Positions 22,019 through 31,024 of a DNA stretch of 32,379 nt are shown in pieces. Positions within the stretch are counted from its first letter, which is position 1. Every line of letters starts with the position of its first letter. The DNA lies in the IMG/VR virus record IMGVR_UViG_3300010354_010205, positions 1 to 32,379 of that record. One strand, 5' to 3'. The stretch is from a virus. The notes under the pieces are model-generated. The model was not told where the DNA came from, ran no database searches, and saw nothing but the letters and a program-made list of their open reading frames with translations. A program made the translations under genes and the position numbers.

Positions 22019-23193
22019 AACAAATAGATTTGTTTAAAGTTTTTATGTCTCCTGAAGTAGGAAGTAAGGTTGCGAAAGTGTTGAGTAGTGGTTATATCGG
22101 GCAAGGTCCAAAAGTGGAGGAGTTTGAAGACAGTCTACGAGAGTTTATAGGTACCGATAGAGTTGTAACACTGAACTCTGGAACCTCAGGACTACACCTA
22201 GCGTTACATCTGTTAAAAAATCCCAGAGGTTCTGTTGCAGTTGATGGATATTCTGCAATAGATTTTGGTTGGCCGGGCTTACAGGAGGGTGATGAGGTCT
22301 TAACCACAGCACTAACTTGTACAGCCACTAACTTTCCTATACTAGCACACGGACTAAAAATAAAATGGGTTGATATAGATTCGACAACTTTGAACATAGA
22401 TTTAGATGATCTATCAAGAAAGATATCACCAAAAACTAAAGTGATTATGTTAGTTCATTGGGGTGGTTATCCAAATGATCTCGACAAAATCAAAGAAATT
22501 CAAAATAAGTGTTTAAAGCTGTATGGATTTAAACCTGCTGTGATTGAAGATGGTGCACACTCATTTGGATCCAAATACAAAGGCAAGTATTTAGGTAATC
22601 ACGGTAATATGGTAATGTATTCATTTCAAGCAATTAAACATATTACTTCTGTAGATGGCGGCGCTTTAGTATTACCGCATCAGGATCTTTACAATAGAGC
22701 TAAATTGATTCGATGGTATGGTATAGATCGAGAGGGTAATCGAAAGGATTTTAGATGTGAAGCCGATATTGTTGAGTGGGGATACAAGTTTCATATGAAC
22801 GATATATGTGCCACTATTGGTATTGAAAATCTTAAACATGTACATGAAATTGTAGGTAAGCATCAATCAAATGCACGATATTACGATACTCATTTGTCAA
22901 ATGTAAACGGATTGAAATTGTTAGACAGACATGAAGGACATGAGTCAGCATTCTGGATATACAGTATGCTCGTGGATGATCGAGACGGATTTTACAGACA
23001 TATGAAGGAATGTAATATAATAGTATCGCAGGTACATGAAAGAAACGACAAACATACCTGCGTTCGAGAATTCAAATCTAGTTTGCCTACTTTGGATAGG
23101 ACGATAGGTAAAGTGGTTTCCATACCTGTAGGTTGGTGGGTGAGTGATGAAGAACGAGAATATATTGTAGATTGTATCAAAAAGGGTTGGTGA
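22015..23193 (+). CDS. DegT/DnrJ/EryC1 sugar aminotransferase, 392 aa
   Basis: PLP enzyme that transaminates a keto-sugar nucleotide to an amino sugar. LNSGTSGLHLAL (53-64) binds the cofactor phosphate, IEDGAHSFG (177-185) holds the pyridine-ring Asp179, and SFQAIKHITSVDGG (203-216) the Schiff-base Lys208. The MNDICATIG motif is also typical. Residues about 68-92 are an insertion rather longer than in bacterial family members. With the neighbouring GNAT acetyltransferase it could make an N-acetylated amino sugar (inference). Confidence 0.93.
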   Translation: MKQIDLFKVFMSPEVGSKVAKVLSSGYIGQGPKVEEFEDSLREFIGTDRVVTLNSGTSGLHLALHLLKNPRGSVAVDGYSAIDFGWPGLQEGDEVLTTALTCTATNFPILAHGLKIKWVDIDSTTLNIDLDDLSRKISPKTKVIMLVHWGGYPNDLDKIKEIQNKCLKLYGFKPAVIEDGAHSFGSKYKGKYLGNHGNMVMYSFQAIKHITSVDGGALVLPHQDLYNRAKLIRWYGIDREGNRKDFRCEADIVEWGYKFHMNDICATIGIENLKHVHEIVGKHQSNARYYDTHLSNVNGLKLLDRHEGHESAFWIYSMLVDDRDGFYRHMKECNIIVSQVHERNDKHTCVREFKSSLPTLDRTIGKVVSIPVGWWVSDEEREYIVDCIKKGW

Positions 23194-23735
23194 TGATAAC
23201 GTATATCGTATCCACATATTTAGGTCCTAGAAGATCCGATTTTTATAATAAGATTTGGGATGTTGATATCTACTACTTCGTACGTCGTCACATAAGAAAA
23301 ATCAATGAGCTTAACGATACTAATATCAGTAAAATAGTATTCTCAGTTAATCGTTATAACAATTCTATCGATCGAGGTATATATGATGTGATAAAAGAGG
23401 AAAATAGTAAAATACCCGTGTCGGTTATATACAGGAATAACAAACATTTCTCATATGGTGCATGGAATGACGCCATTAAACAGATAATACACGAGCCAAC
23501 CGATTACTATTTCCTAATTGAAGATGATTATATTCCAAATGCATCGAATTTTTACAAGTATTTCGTAGATGAAATTGATGATACGACCGGATATGTGGCT
23601 CAAGTAGTTAATTATTCATATCATCCTATTCATGCTTCCATCAGTAATGGACTATTACCGTATGAAGTAGCAAAAGAAATGTATACTAATCATGGTGATA
23701 TTTTCAATCTACCAGAATATACTAAAAAGATTTAA
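23193..23735 (+). CDS. Glycosyltransferase-like N-terminal part, 180 aa (interrupted)
   Basis: YIVSTYLGPRR (4-14) opens a GT-A-like fold, with SYGAWNDAI (88-96) and FLIEDDYIPN (107-116) containing an E-D-D metal motif. It ends at TAA 23733-23735, but the same frame stays open for 16 codons and then enters the ORF at 23784. That downstream part starts with what looks like the end of this same domain (FLMYISSKYKIKDVS...VPFLNAE). The gene is thus probably the front half of a transferase-acetyltransferase fusion split by one stop codon. ATG 23193 overlaps the aminotransferase stop. Confidence 0.75.
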   Translation: MITYIVSTYLGPRRSDFYNKIWDVDIYYFVRRHIRKINELNDTNISKIVFSVNRYNNSIDRGIYDVIKEENSKIPVSVIYRNNKHFSYGAWNDAIKQIIHEPTDYYFLIEDDYIPNASNFYKYFVDEIDDTTGYVAQVVNYSYHPIHASISNGLLPYEVAKEMYTNHGDIFNLPEYTKKI

Positions 23736-23783
23736 AAATTAGTATCATACGAAAAAAGCTCAGATATACAAATACAGTTTTTA

Positions 23784-24428
23784 ATGTACATATCATCAAA
23801 ATATAAAATTAAAGATGTATCAAAAACTACTAGAGTGCCTTTTTTAAATGCTGAGGAAAATAGTCCAAACTTAGATCAAGTAATATATTTTGGTACGGAA
23901 TCTGAACCTGAAATAATAGTACCGGCTCAGCTTCAGCATAATGTAATCGAGTTTAAACCGATAACGGATTCTGATGCGCAGTTTATTAATAAAATTCGTA
24001 ACGGTTATGCAAGCGAATTTTTGCATAATTCTAACACGTATACAGAGTCTCAGACTAAGGAATGGATCAAAAAGTACTCCCCGGATTATTATATCATACA
24101 GTATTTACATCGTAGTATAGGATATTTTCGAACATCGAATTATTGTCCTGAGAATAGAAATATATACATTGGATGTGATATCGCTCCGGAATTTACGGGC
24201 GAGGGCTTGGGCTATATTTCATACTTAGCATTCATACCTTTTATTTTTAAAAAATACGACTTACATAAAATATCGTTAGAAGTACTAAGTACGAATACTC
24301 GTGCTATAAGCTTGTATGAAAAACTAGGATTCGTAAAAGAAGGAGTTAAACGTGAGGAGGTAATAAAAAATGGAAAATATATTGACTCAATTATCTATAG
24401 TTTGTTAAAATCTGAATTTAAACCATGA
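23784..24428 (+). CDS. GNAT acetyltransferase with glycosyltransferase remnant, 214 aa
   Basis: Residues 1 to about 45 look like the C-terminal end of the upstream transferase domain; the rest is a GNAT fold. It begins VIEFKPITDSDAQFINKIRN, has the acetyl-CoA loop EFTGEGLGYIS (motif A), VLSTNTRAISLYEKLGF (motif B) and a C-terminal strand. It likely acetylates an amino group, perhaps of the sugar made by the DegT enzyme. The frame is continuous with the preceding ORF apart from TAA at 23733. The next gene overlaps by ATGA. Confidence 0.85.
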   Translation: MYISSKYKIKDVSKTTRVPFLNAEENSPNLDQVIYFGTESEPEIIVPAQLQHNVIEFKPITDSDAQFINKIRNGYASEFLHNSNTYTESQTKEWIKKYSPDYYIIQYLHRSIGYFRTSNYCPENRNIYIGCDIAPEFTGEGLGYISYLAFIPFIFKKYDLHKISLEVLSTNTRAISLYEKLGFVKEGVKREEVIKNGKYIDSIIYSLLKSEFKP

Positions 24429-25249
24429 AAAAAACATTAGTATCACATATTCGTAATGAGGAGTACCTACTGCCATTTTGGTTAAAACACCATAAGAAAT
24501 ACTTTGATCACGGTATCATCGTAGATTACAATTCAACAGATAGTTCAGTTGAAATCATAAAAAGTATATGTCCTACTTGGGAGGTCGTACCTAGTAGAAA
24601 TGTAAAATTAGACGCGCTAGTTATGGATCGTGAGATTGAAGATATAGAAAGTCAACATCCGGGATGGAAAATGTGTTTAAGTACTACTGAATTTTTAGTG
24701 GGTGATTACAAAAAATTAGATTCTATATATGAACCCACTGAATTGTTAATACCGGCTTTAAATATGGTGGAACATCCCTCACAGGAAGGTATACATCCGA
24801 GTTATGATACTGATATTTTTTTACAAAAAACATATGGTATTCACTATGAAGATCGAATAGTATACAGTAATAATGAAATTACATATAACGGTCGTATAGA
24901 CTCTCATATTAAAGCACAGAATACCGGATATCTCACTAGAAGACTTCGTTTATTACATAACAGAGATAGGATAACATATCCGCTCGGTAGACATTATCAT
25001 GATCCTGGCAATATAAATAAAGATTTCATAATCGTTTATTATAGATTTTGTCCATTTAATGACATTACATTGAGACGAATGACTCGTATGCAAGAAAATA
25101 TAGAATCTGATAACAAGGATAAAAACTTAGGTTATGAGCATTTTATGGATGAGATCGAAACTACTAGGTGGGTACGTGAATGGCAACGAAACTCAAGAGA
25201 TTTATCGGGATATATCGATCAGTATGTAAAAATTATGGAAAGATCATGA
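24425..25249 (+). CDS. GT2/GT92-like glycosyltransferase, 274 aa
   Basis: VSHIRNEEYLLPFWLKHHKKYFDH..IVDYNSTDSS is the N-terminal signature of the Glyco_tranf_2_4/GT92-like group (residues 6-45). CLSTTEFLVGDY takes the place of the usual DxDEF motif with Thr-Glu. The His- and Arg-rich middle (RLRLLHNRDR, LGRHYHDPG) resembles the family's acceptor region. Coupled by ATGA overlaps to both neighbours. Codon usage here is more AT-rich, as in the following genes. Confidence 0.8.
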   Translation: MKKTLVSHIRNEEYLLPFWLKHHKKYFDHGIIVDYNSTDSSVEIIKSICPTWEVVPSRNVKLDALVMDREIEDIESQHPGWKMCLSTTEFLVGDYKKLDSIYEPTELLIPALNMVEHPSQEGIHPSYDTDIFLQKTYGIHYEDRIVYSNNEITYNGRIDSHIKAQNTGYLTRRLRLLHNRDRITYPLGRHYHDPGNINKDFIIVYYRFCPFNDITLRRMTRMQENIESDNKDKNLGYEHFMDEIETTRWVREWQRNSRDLSGYIDQYVKIMERS

Positions 25250-26223
25250 ATATAGCTATCGTAGGCGCGGGCTGGACTGGATGTCATATAGCGAAACATC
25301 TCATGCAGTCACATAACGTGACTATTTATGAACGAGACTCGATATTCAACGGTACATCCTCAAACAATCAAAATAGATTACATTTAGGATTTCATTATCC
25401 TAGAAATTATAGAACCAGAATGTTATGTAAAAATACTTTCAATCGATTCATCGATGAATATGGTCAGTTTGTGAAGTCCGTAGATAACAACGTATATGCT
25501 ATATCAAAGAACTCTAGTATTGATTATGAAACTTATAAAAACATATTTTCATATGACGGTATCCGATATACAGAGTTCAGTTCTAGTAATTTGAATAACG
25601 TATCCGGTTGTATAAATACGGATGAAATGTATATTGACTTTGGTAGAGTAACGGAATATTTTGATAACTTATTAAAAGATATTATCGTTAAACGACATAT
25701 ATATAGTTTCGATGAACTCTCCGGGTATGATATTATTTTAAACTGTACTAATAATTTCATACGAAATCCGGTAATAGATTCATTTTACGAACTAACATTA
25801 TCACTCGTATACAAGTCAATATCCCCGATCGAATTCGGTGCTTTAACGGTAGTTGACGGACCATTCTTATCAATATTCCCGTATAAGTCTGATCTTTACA
25901 CGATGACCGATGTTGAACATACGCCTATGTTCATTTCCAACGATATAAATGAAATTCAAAAATTCTATAATAGTATCTCCTCTGAATTAATTCTAGATAA
26001 GCGAAAATTGATGGAAGAGAAGGTATCTAGTTACTATACGGAATTTCTAAATAAATTCGAATATAACGATTATTATCTATCCGTAAAATCTAAATTCAAC
26101 TCCAACTCTTCAGATAGATATCCCGTAATCAGTAAAACGGATAACGTAATACATTGTTTTACGGGTAAGATACAGGGTATATATCCCATATTAGATTCAA
26201 TTTCTAAAATTTTATCTACATGA
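25246..26223 (+). CDS. FAD-dependent oxidoreductase (DAO-like), 325 aa
   Basis: MNIAIVGAGWTGCHIAKHL (1-19) is the dinucleotide-binding GxGxxG fold; YERDSIF follows as the ribose-binding acidic end. GTSSNNQNRLHLGFHYPR (about 38-55) is a conserved block of D-amino-acid-oxidase-like proteins. The C-terminus FTGKIQGIYPILDS is a shortened FAD-binding end. It is shorter than typical DAO enzymes (about 350-400 aa). A substrate in sugar or amino-acid-sugar metabolism is likely from context. The ORF is open upstream but ATG 25246, overlapping the previous stop, starts the Rossmann strand. Confidence 0.82.
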   Translation: MNIAIVGAGWTGCHIAKHLMQSHNVTIYERDSIFNGTSSNNQNRLHLGFHYPRNYRTRMLCKNTFNRFIDEYGQFVKSVDNNVYAISKNSSIDYETYKNIFSYDGIRYTEFSSSNLNNVSGCINTDEMYIDFGRVTEYFDNLLKDIIVKRHIYSFDELSGYDIILNCTNNFIRNPVIDSFYELTLSLVYKSISPIEFGALTVVDGPFLSIFPYKSDLYTMTDVEHTPMFISNDINEIQKFYNSISSELILDKRKLMEEKVSSYYTEFLNKFEYNDYYLSVKSKFNSNSSDRYPVISKTDNVIHCFTGKIQGIYPILDSISKILST

Positions 26224-26981
26224 AAATTTTAATTGGAAATACTGGATTGGTCGGTGGAGTTTTAAAAGAAAAAATTAATTTTGATTTGGAGTTCAACAGT
26301 TCCAATATAGAAAATTATCATAATTTCAATATCAATAATTCAGAATTGTATTTGGCATGTTTACCTGCTACTAAGTGGTTGGTTAATCGTAATATACTAG
26401 CTGATTTAGAAAATATAAATAAAATATTTAACATAATTAAACGCTACTCGTATAACAAAATTGTTTTAATATCTACAATTGATGTATATAACGGTAGCCC
26501 TATACATTCAGATGAACATACCGTACCGATTATTAAAAAATTAGACTACGGATCGAATAGGTATTTGTTTGAATTAATGATACAGGAATTGAATTGTAGT
26601 AACATACAAATATACAGACTTCCTGCATTGTTTAGTAATAAAATCAAAAAAAATGTATTGTATGATCTTTTACATAACAACAATATAAATTCCATTAATG
26701 TTAATTCCTATTATCAATGGTTTAATCTCAATAATCTAGTTCATTTAATAGAATCAATCGACTTGCACGGTACGTTCAATCTATTTACCGAACCATTACA
26801 TACTTCGAAATTGTTTGAATTATTTAATGTTAATGTTGAAACTAGTAACCTAGGACCTATAATAGAATACGATTACAAGACAAAATTATCTAATTCAGGA
26901 TATATTGAAACTTCAAATACCGTATTGTTAGAAATTAAAAAATTAATTGATGAAGTTAGCAGTAAGCCATTTAATATTTGA
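26220..26981 (+). CDS. SDR/epimerase-like NAD(P)-binding protein, 253 aa
   Basis: MKILIGNTGLVGGVL (1-15) is an atypical nucleotide-binding loop of extended SDR enzymes; LACLPATKWLVNRN and VLISTIDVYNG follow in the order expected for nucleotide-sugar epimerase/dehydratases. YGSNRYLFE carries Tyr-X3-Arg in place of the catalytic Tyr-X3-Lys, so activity is uncertain. Very Asn/Ile/Lys-rich, reflecting the AT-rich stretch. It overlaps the next gene by 32 nt. Confidence 0.75.
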   Translation: MKILIGNTGLVGGVLKEKINFDLEFNSSNIENYHNFNINNSELYLACLPATKWLVNRNILADLENINKIFNIIKRYSYNKIVLISTIDVYNGSPIHSDEHTVPIIKKLDYGSNRYLFELMIQELNCSNIQIYRLPALFSNKIKKNVLYDLLHNNNINSINVNSYYQWFNLNNLVHLIESIDLHGTFNLFTEPLHTSKLFELFNVNVETSNLGPIIEYDYKTKLSNSGYIETSNTVLLEIKKLIDEVSSKPFNI

Positions 26982-27666
26982 ATCAAATTCTGATTTAGAA
27001 TCTATACAAAATTATCTATTGTCGATAGGTATATCAAATTTGGAACTAGTTTTTGCGAAGTCTGCTATCGATAACAAATACTTGTTAGAAACGAAATCGG
27101 CTCAATCTATTTTATATAATACGTGTATCAAAGATTTTTTAGATGATGAATTGTATGAAGTACTAAATCAAATATCTGATACCGGTAAACTTCACGGTGT
27201 GAAAACATTCGTATTGGGTTCGCCGAGACAACGTAAAGTATTCGATAAAACTAGATTAATTTCTAAATTTCAACAAATCGATGATTTATTGAAAACTAAA
27301 AATCAAATTCTTTGTTTGGAACCGAATGCTAAAATTTATGGAGGGGAGTATTTTCATAGAATTGCTGAAATAGTTGATTTTCTTTCGATAGGTAAATTTA
27401 CAAACATTAGGACCGTTATTGATACTCATAACTTAATTTTGGAAAATGACAATGTATTACCTATATTTGAAAAATACTATGATTATATAGAACATATTCA
27501 TATTTCAGAAGTTAATTTGTCAGAATTTAATTCGAGTCGACTACATAATGATTTTTCAAGTTTAATTAAGTTGTTGAAATATGATAAAATCATTACATAT
27601 GAAGCTCTTAACTTAAAAAATCCTATTTCTAGTATACAAAAATTTGTAGATACATATGGAAACTAA
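26950..27666 (+). CDS. TIM-barrel sugar isomerase/epimerase-like protein, 238 aa
   Basis: Resembles AP-endonuclease-2/xylose-isomerase-like barrels. VLGSPRQRKV, LCLEPNAKIYGG (with a likely metal-ligand Glu), TVIDTHNL (Asp and His) and EHIHISEVNLSEF (His, Glu) fall at the ends of successive strands. It probably isomerises or epimerises a sugar precursor. The first in-frame TTG (26947) is immediately before the ATG. Shares the AT-rich composition of its neighbours, with which it forms a likely transferred module. Confidence 0.78.
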   Translation: MKLAVSHLIFESNSDLESIQNYLLSIGISNLELVFAKSAIDNKYLLETKSAQSILYNTCIKDFLDDELYEVLNQISDTGKLHGVKTFVLGSPRQRKVFDKTRLISKFQQIDDLLKTKNQILCLEPNAKIYGGEYFHRIAEIVDFLSIGKFTNIRTVIDTHNLILENDNVLPIFEKYYDYIEHIHISEVNLSEFNSSRLHNDFSSLIKLLKYDKIITYEALNLKNPISSIQKFVDTYGN

Positions 27667-28405
27667 AAAAATTCTAATTTTACTATTTTACTATAATAGG
27701 CCTGACATTGTTAAAAATGCACTACATAGTATTGCTCAATCTTCATATTCTAATTTTGAAATTGCATTTATAAATGACTCAGAAAATAAATCTAACGATC
27801 ATATTCTAGCTTATTTAGAGGATACCGATTGTTTTTCTAAAATTAAAGAGTATAGTATAGGTCAATCAGAATCAGACAAGGTACTCCAGGGCGGTAGTAT
27901 ATTCGGAAAGTATGCTAATATTGCAATACAAGAATCTGATGCTGATATTGTGATAATGTTATGCGATGATGATGCAGTTACAGAAGATTATTTTAAGAAC
28001 TTATCAGAGTACTACACCAATAATCCCGACGTAATATGGGCATATAGTAAGGTGAAATACTATAATCCATTAATTGAAACATATTTACAAGCATCTGATG
28101 ATTTTAATCGAGTTCGTGGTTTTCATGGATCCGTAGTAAATCTAAATGTACATACTACACCTATTAATCCTGACTGTGCGTGTGATGCATCGCAAGTATC
28201 GTTCCGACGGTCGTGCTTTGTACAGGGCAATGTATGGTTTCCATATCCGCAAACTAGAAACTTAGATTCTACAATTTACGGTAAAATGTATCAAGTATGG
28301 GGCGTATGCCATCCAACGAATTTTTATGGTCAGTGCAAGGGAGTGTTTTCTGATCAATTAGGTTGTAGGGACTTAGGACGTGATTTTACGGTATCAAATC
28401 AATAA
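27656..28405 (+). CDS. GT2 family glycosyltransferase, 249 aa
   Basis: ILILLFYYNRPDIVKNALHSI (6-26) and FEIAFINDSE (34-43) open a GT-A domain; IVIMLCDDDAVTEDYF (98-113) holds the Asp triplet (104-106) for metal and nucleotide sugar binding. The C-terminal part contains FRRSCFVQGNVWFPYPQTRNLDS, where an acceptor or base motif is expected. Overlaps the TIM-barrel gene by 11 nt and is the last gene of the AT-rich stretch. Confidence 0.85.
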   Translation: METKKILILLFYYNRPDIVKNALHSIAQSSYSNFEIAFINDSENKSNDHILAYLEDTDCFSKIKEYSIGQSESDKVLQGGSIFGKYANIAIQESDADIVIMLCDDDAVTEDYFKNLSEYYTNNPDVIWAYSKVKYYNPLIETYLQASDDFNRVRGFHGSVVNLNVHTTPINPDCACDASQVSFRRSCFVQGNVWFPYPQTRNLDSTIYGKMYQVWGVCHPTNFYGQCKGVFSDQLGCRDLGRDFTVSNQ

Positions 28406-28408
28406 TAT

Positions 28409-29134
28409 ATGTTAATAGCAACACTCAACCACAACCTACCAAACTGGACAGATAATCTAGTTGATCAATTAAAACGAGACCCACACTTTAGTAAATGTGA
28501 GCTAATCGTTGTTGATAACGGATCTGCAGAACCATTAGCGCAACACACAACCCACAAATTAGAACAGAATGTGTTTTTTGGTGGTGGTTTCAACGTTGTA
28601 CTTGAGTATTTTTTACAAACGCAACACGAATACTTATACTTTCTCAACAACGATTTGGTGTTTCATGGACCTAAGTTTCTACAGCAATCGTTAAAAGAAG
28701 CCGAGAAATCCAATGCAGCTGTATATTCTCCAAGCATAATAAACGCGTCAATGGAGCAGTGCCATTGGAAGCAAATGTGGAATTGGGGAGAGGGATTGCG
28801 AGAAGTGAGATGGATCGATTTTCAAGCACCACTACTAAGAAGGGATATTTTGGAAAAAATACAACAATTTCCAAACGAATTGATGTATGGATGGGGATTA
28901 GACTTATATGCAGGCTGCATCGCAGATAAACACAATCTCAAAACGATAGTATCAGATTTTAATACTATAACACATATGAACTCACTCACCTTTAAACAAA
29001 ACAAAATAAACATTGGAGTATCTGAGTTTTGTAGAGCAGCAGAAACAAACATGTATCACTACTTTAGCAAATCCGAATATAATTCTGTATATTTGAGTTT
29101 AAGGGACTACGGACAAAATTACAAAATCAACTAA
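28409..29134 (+). CDS. GT2 family glycosyltransferase, 241 aa
   Basis: Short GT-A enzyme: LIATLNHNLPNWTDNLV (2-18), ELIVVDNGS (31-39) and YFLNNDLVFHG (77-87), where NND substitutes for DxD. GWGLDLYAGCIA (about 162-173) resembles the rhamnosyltransferase-like GWGxxxD motif. Base composition returns to the less AT-rich, CAAC-rich style of the flanking phage genes. The ATG is 3 nt after the previous stop. Confidence 0.85.
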   Translation: MLIATLNHNLPNWTDNLVDQLKRDPHFSKCELIVVDNGSAEPLAQHTTHKLEQNVFFGGGFNVVLEYFLQTQHEYLYFLNNDLVFHGPKFLQQSLKEAEKSNAAVYSPSIINASMEQCHWKQMWNWGEGLREVRWIDFQAPLLRRDILEKIQQFPNELMYGWGLDLYAGCIADKHNLKTIVSDFNTITHMNSLTFKQNKINIGVSEFCRAAETNMYHYFSKSEYNSVYLSLRDYGQNYKIN

Positions 29135-29136
29135 TT

Positions 29137-29844
29137 ATGGCAGTTTATAGAACATCAACCGAACACAACTTTAAAAACTACGGAAAGTATAGAAATCAAA
29201 ACGTAACAATTCCCGATGAGTGGGGACTAGATAACGGTCAGGAGAGGGTTGATGATACAACATGGCTTCATAGATATGAGTATGAGGCTAGTATTATAAC
29301 CAGTATAATAAAACATAATGGATATAAGAAGGTGTTAGAGCTTGGCTCTGGGCCTGGAGTATTAGGTCAACTTGTTCTGAAGAGTAATCCCGACATAAGT
29401 TACACCTTTGTAGACAAAGTCAATGCTAAAGCAGTCTTTGCTGCGAGAGAGCATAGGGGGGATTTTCACGTGAAGGATTTAATGAATTTTTTTGATGTGT
29501 CTGATCTTGATGAAGACTACGATCTCGTAATTGCAAATGATTTTTTGGAGCATATAGCAAACCCTAGCGATGTGCTCTATAAATGTCGAGGTATAACTAA
29601 AGACGACAGCACCTTCTTTATATCAGTTCCAAATTGGCGTATGGGTCACGACTTTATTTATCGTGGTTTGTTTGACTATGACAACTTCATATACTTTAGT
29701 ACTATACACGGATGGGAACCGGTGGAAGTAGCCGGATCACCATTAAAATGTACTGCTGCACCAAAACAAACATCAGAACAAGAGTTACCTGATGAGTTGG
29801 TTGATTCGTGGAACTGGTACTTTGTTACTAAAAAAATTAAATAA
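29137..29844 (+). CDS. SAM-dependent class I methyltransferase, 235 aa
   Basis: Motif I VLELGSGPGVLGQLV (66-80) binds SAM; YTFVDKVNA gives the acidic ribose contact, and DLVIANDFLEHIANPSDVL is the post-motif with the conserved D..EH typical of Methyltransf_23 proteins. VPNWR follows as motif III. The N-terminal 50 residues are an extra polar region (YEYEASIITSIIKHNGY just before motif I). A sugar O-methyltransferase role fits the locus but the target could be a lipid or protein. Confidence 0.85.
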   Translation: MAVYRTSTEHNFKNYGKYRNQNVTIPDEWGLDNGQERVDDTTWLHRYEYEASIITSIIKHNGYKKVLELGSGPGVLGQLVLKSNPDISYTFVDKVNAKAVFAAREHRGDFHVKDLMNFFDVSDLDEDYDLVIANDFLEHIANPSDVLYKCRGITKDDSTFFISVPNWRMGHDFIYRGLFDYDNFIYFSTIHGWEPVEVAGSPLKCTAAPKQTSEQELPDELVDSWNWYFVTKKIK

Positions 29845-29848
29845 TCTT

Positions 29849-31024
29849 GTGAGCATAACCTTTTGTATACCGAGTAAAAATAATTTAAGATATCTCAAGT
29901 CGTCTATAAAGAGTATTCAAGAAAATTCAACATACGATAATAAGATAATTGTATGGGTGGATTCGAGTAATGATGGCACTCTTGAGTGGTTAGCAGAAAA
30001 TAAAATTGACCACATCATAAATCATAAAGACAAACCACAAGGTATTGCAGCCGGCTACAACCGATGCATAGAGGCTGCAGAAACTGATGCCGTGTGTATG
30101 TTCCATGCAGACATGTATATGGCCAAAGGTTTTGACGCTAATCTTGTTAAACATCTAAAACCAGGAACTGTGGTATCCGCTACCAGAATAGAGCCACCAC
30201 TACATCCACCAGGTCTAGAAAAAATTGTAAAGGATTTTGGAATGTATCCGGAGGACTTTAAGAAAGATGAGTTTGCTAATTTTGTAGATAAAGCTTGTGT
30301 TGAGTATAAAGATCAAGTTACATATGGTATATTTGCACCGTGGGCATGTTACAAGAGTGATGTATTAGCTATTGGATTACATGACGAATACTTTCACTCA
30401 TATCACGAGGATTCAGACATCTTTAATAGAATGATTCTGTCTGGAATGAAGTGTGTGCAGAGTCGCGACGCGTTTGTCTATCACTTAACTTGTCGAGGTG
30501 GCCAGTTTCAAGATGGTGTGGAACGAATAACAGCTGATCCACAGTTTCATGCTATGACAGCTATTGCACAACGTCATTATTTGAGAAAATGGGGTAGTTG
30601 GATTAAAAACAACGAATATCAACATCCTATCATACCTCACAAGTATAATATTGCTTTTGTTGTTCGCAACTGCAACTACAATTTATTAGAGTCTTTAGAG
30701 CCTTGGTGCGATAGAATCTATATAGACGATGATATGGATGTTTTAAGCACTACATACACACAAAATGAACAACCAAATACCAAGTACGATTTATCCAAAC
30801 GAGTACTACACACTAAGCTTAACGATCCGTATAGTGAAAACGATATTGTGGTTGAGTTTAACGCCAAGGATTTCGATCAGCAGGCGTTTGACATCGTACA
30901 AAAGCTTTCTGAAATACTTACAGACTCTGGTGATGTAGGTCAATTTGAATTACATTGTTTTAAAATTACAATCAACAGCTTACAAAGCTACGAAAAGGAT
31001 CTAATAGTATGCAATATTACCTAA
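29849..31024 (+). CDS. GT2 family glycosyltransferase with extra C-terminal domain, 391 aa
   Basis: SITFCIPSKNNLRYLKSSIKSI (2-23), VWVDSSNDGT (36-45) and MFHADMY (84-90) mark a GT-A domain paralogous to the gene at 21149, also sharing the RGG loop (CRGGQFQDG). After about residue 265 comes an unrelated domain of about 125 residues (KYNIAFVVRNCNYNLLESL...). I chose GTG 29849 because the strand SITFCIP starts there; ATG 29792 in the same frame would add 19 residues inside the methyltransferase gene. Confidence 0.85.
   Translation: MSITFCIPSKNNLRYLKSSIKSIQENSTYDNKIIVWVDSSNDGTLEWLAENKIDHIINHKDKPQGIAAGYNRCIEAAETDAVCMFHADMYMAKGFDANLVKHLKPGTVVSATRIEPPLHPPGLEKIVKDFGMYPEDFKKDEFANFVDKACVEYKDQVTYGIFAPWACYKSDVLAIGLHDEYFHSYHEDSDIFNRMILSGMKCVQSRDAFVYHLTCRGGQFQDGVERITADPQFHAMTAIAQRHYLRKWGSWIKNNEYQHPIIPHKYNIAFVVRNCNYNLLESLEPWCDRIYIDDDMDVLSTTYTQNEQPNTKYDLSKRVLHTKLNDPYSENDIVVEFNAKDFDQQAFDIVQKLSEILTDSGDVGQFELHCFKITINSLQSYEKDLIVCNIT

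Noticed and set aside
23733-23735. Reassigned TAA codon (alternative genetic code)
   Set aside because: TAA is the normal terminator of most genes in the window, so a global code change is ruled out.
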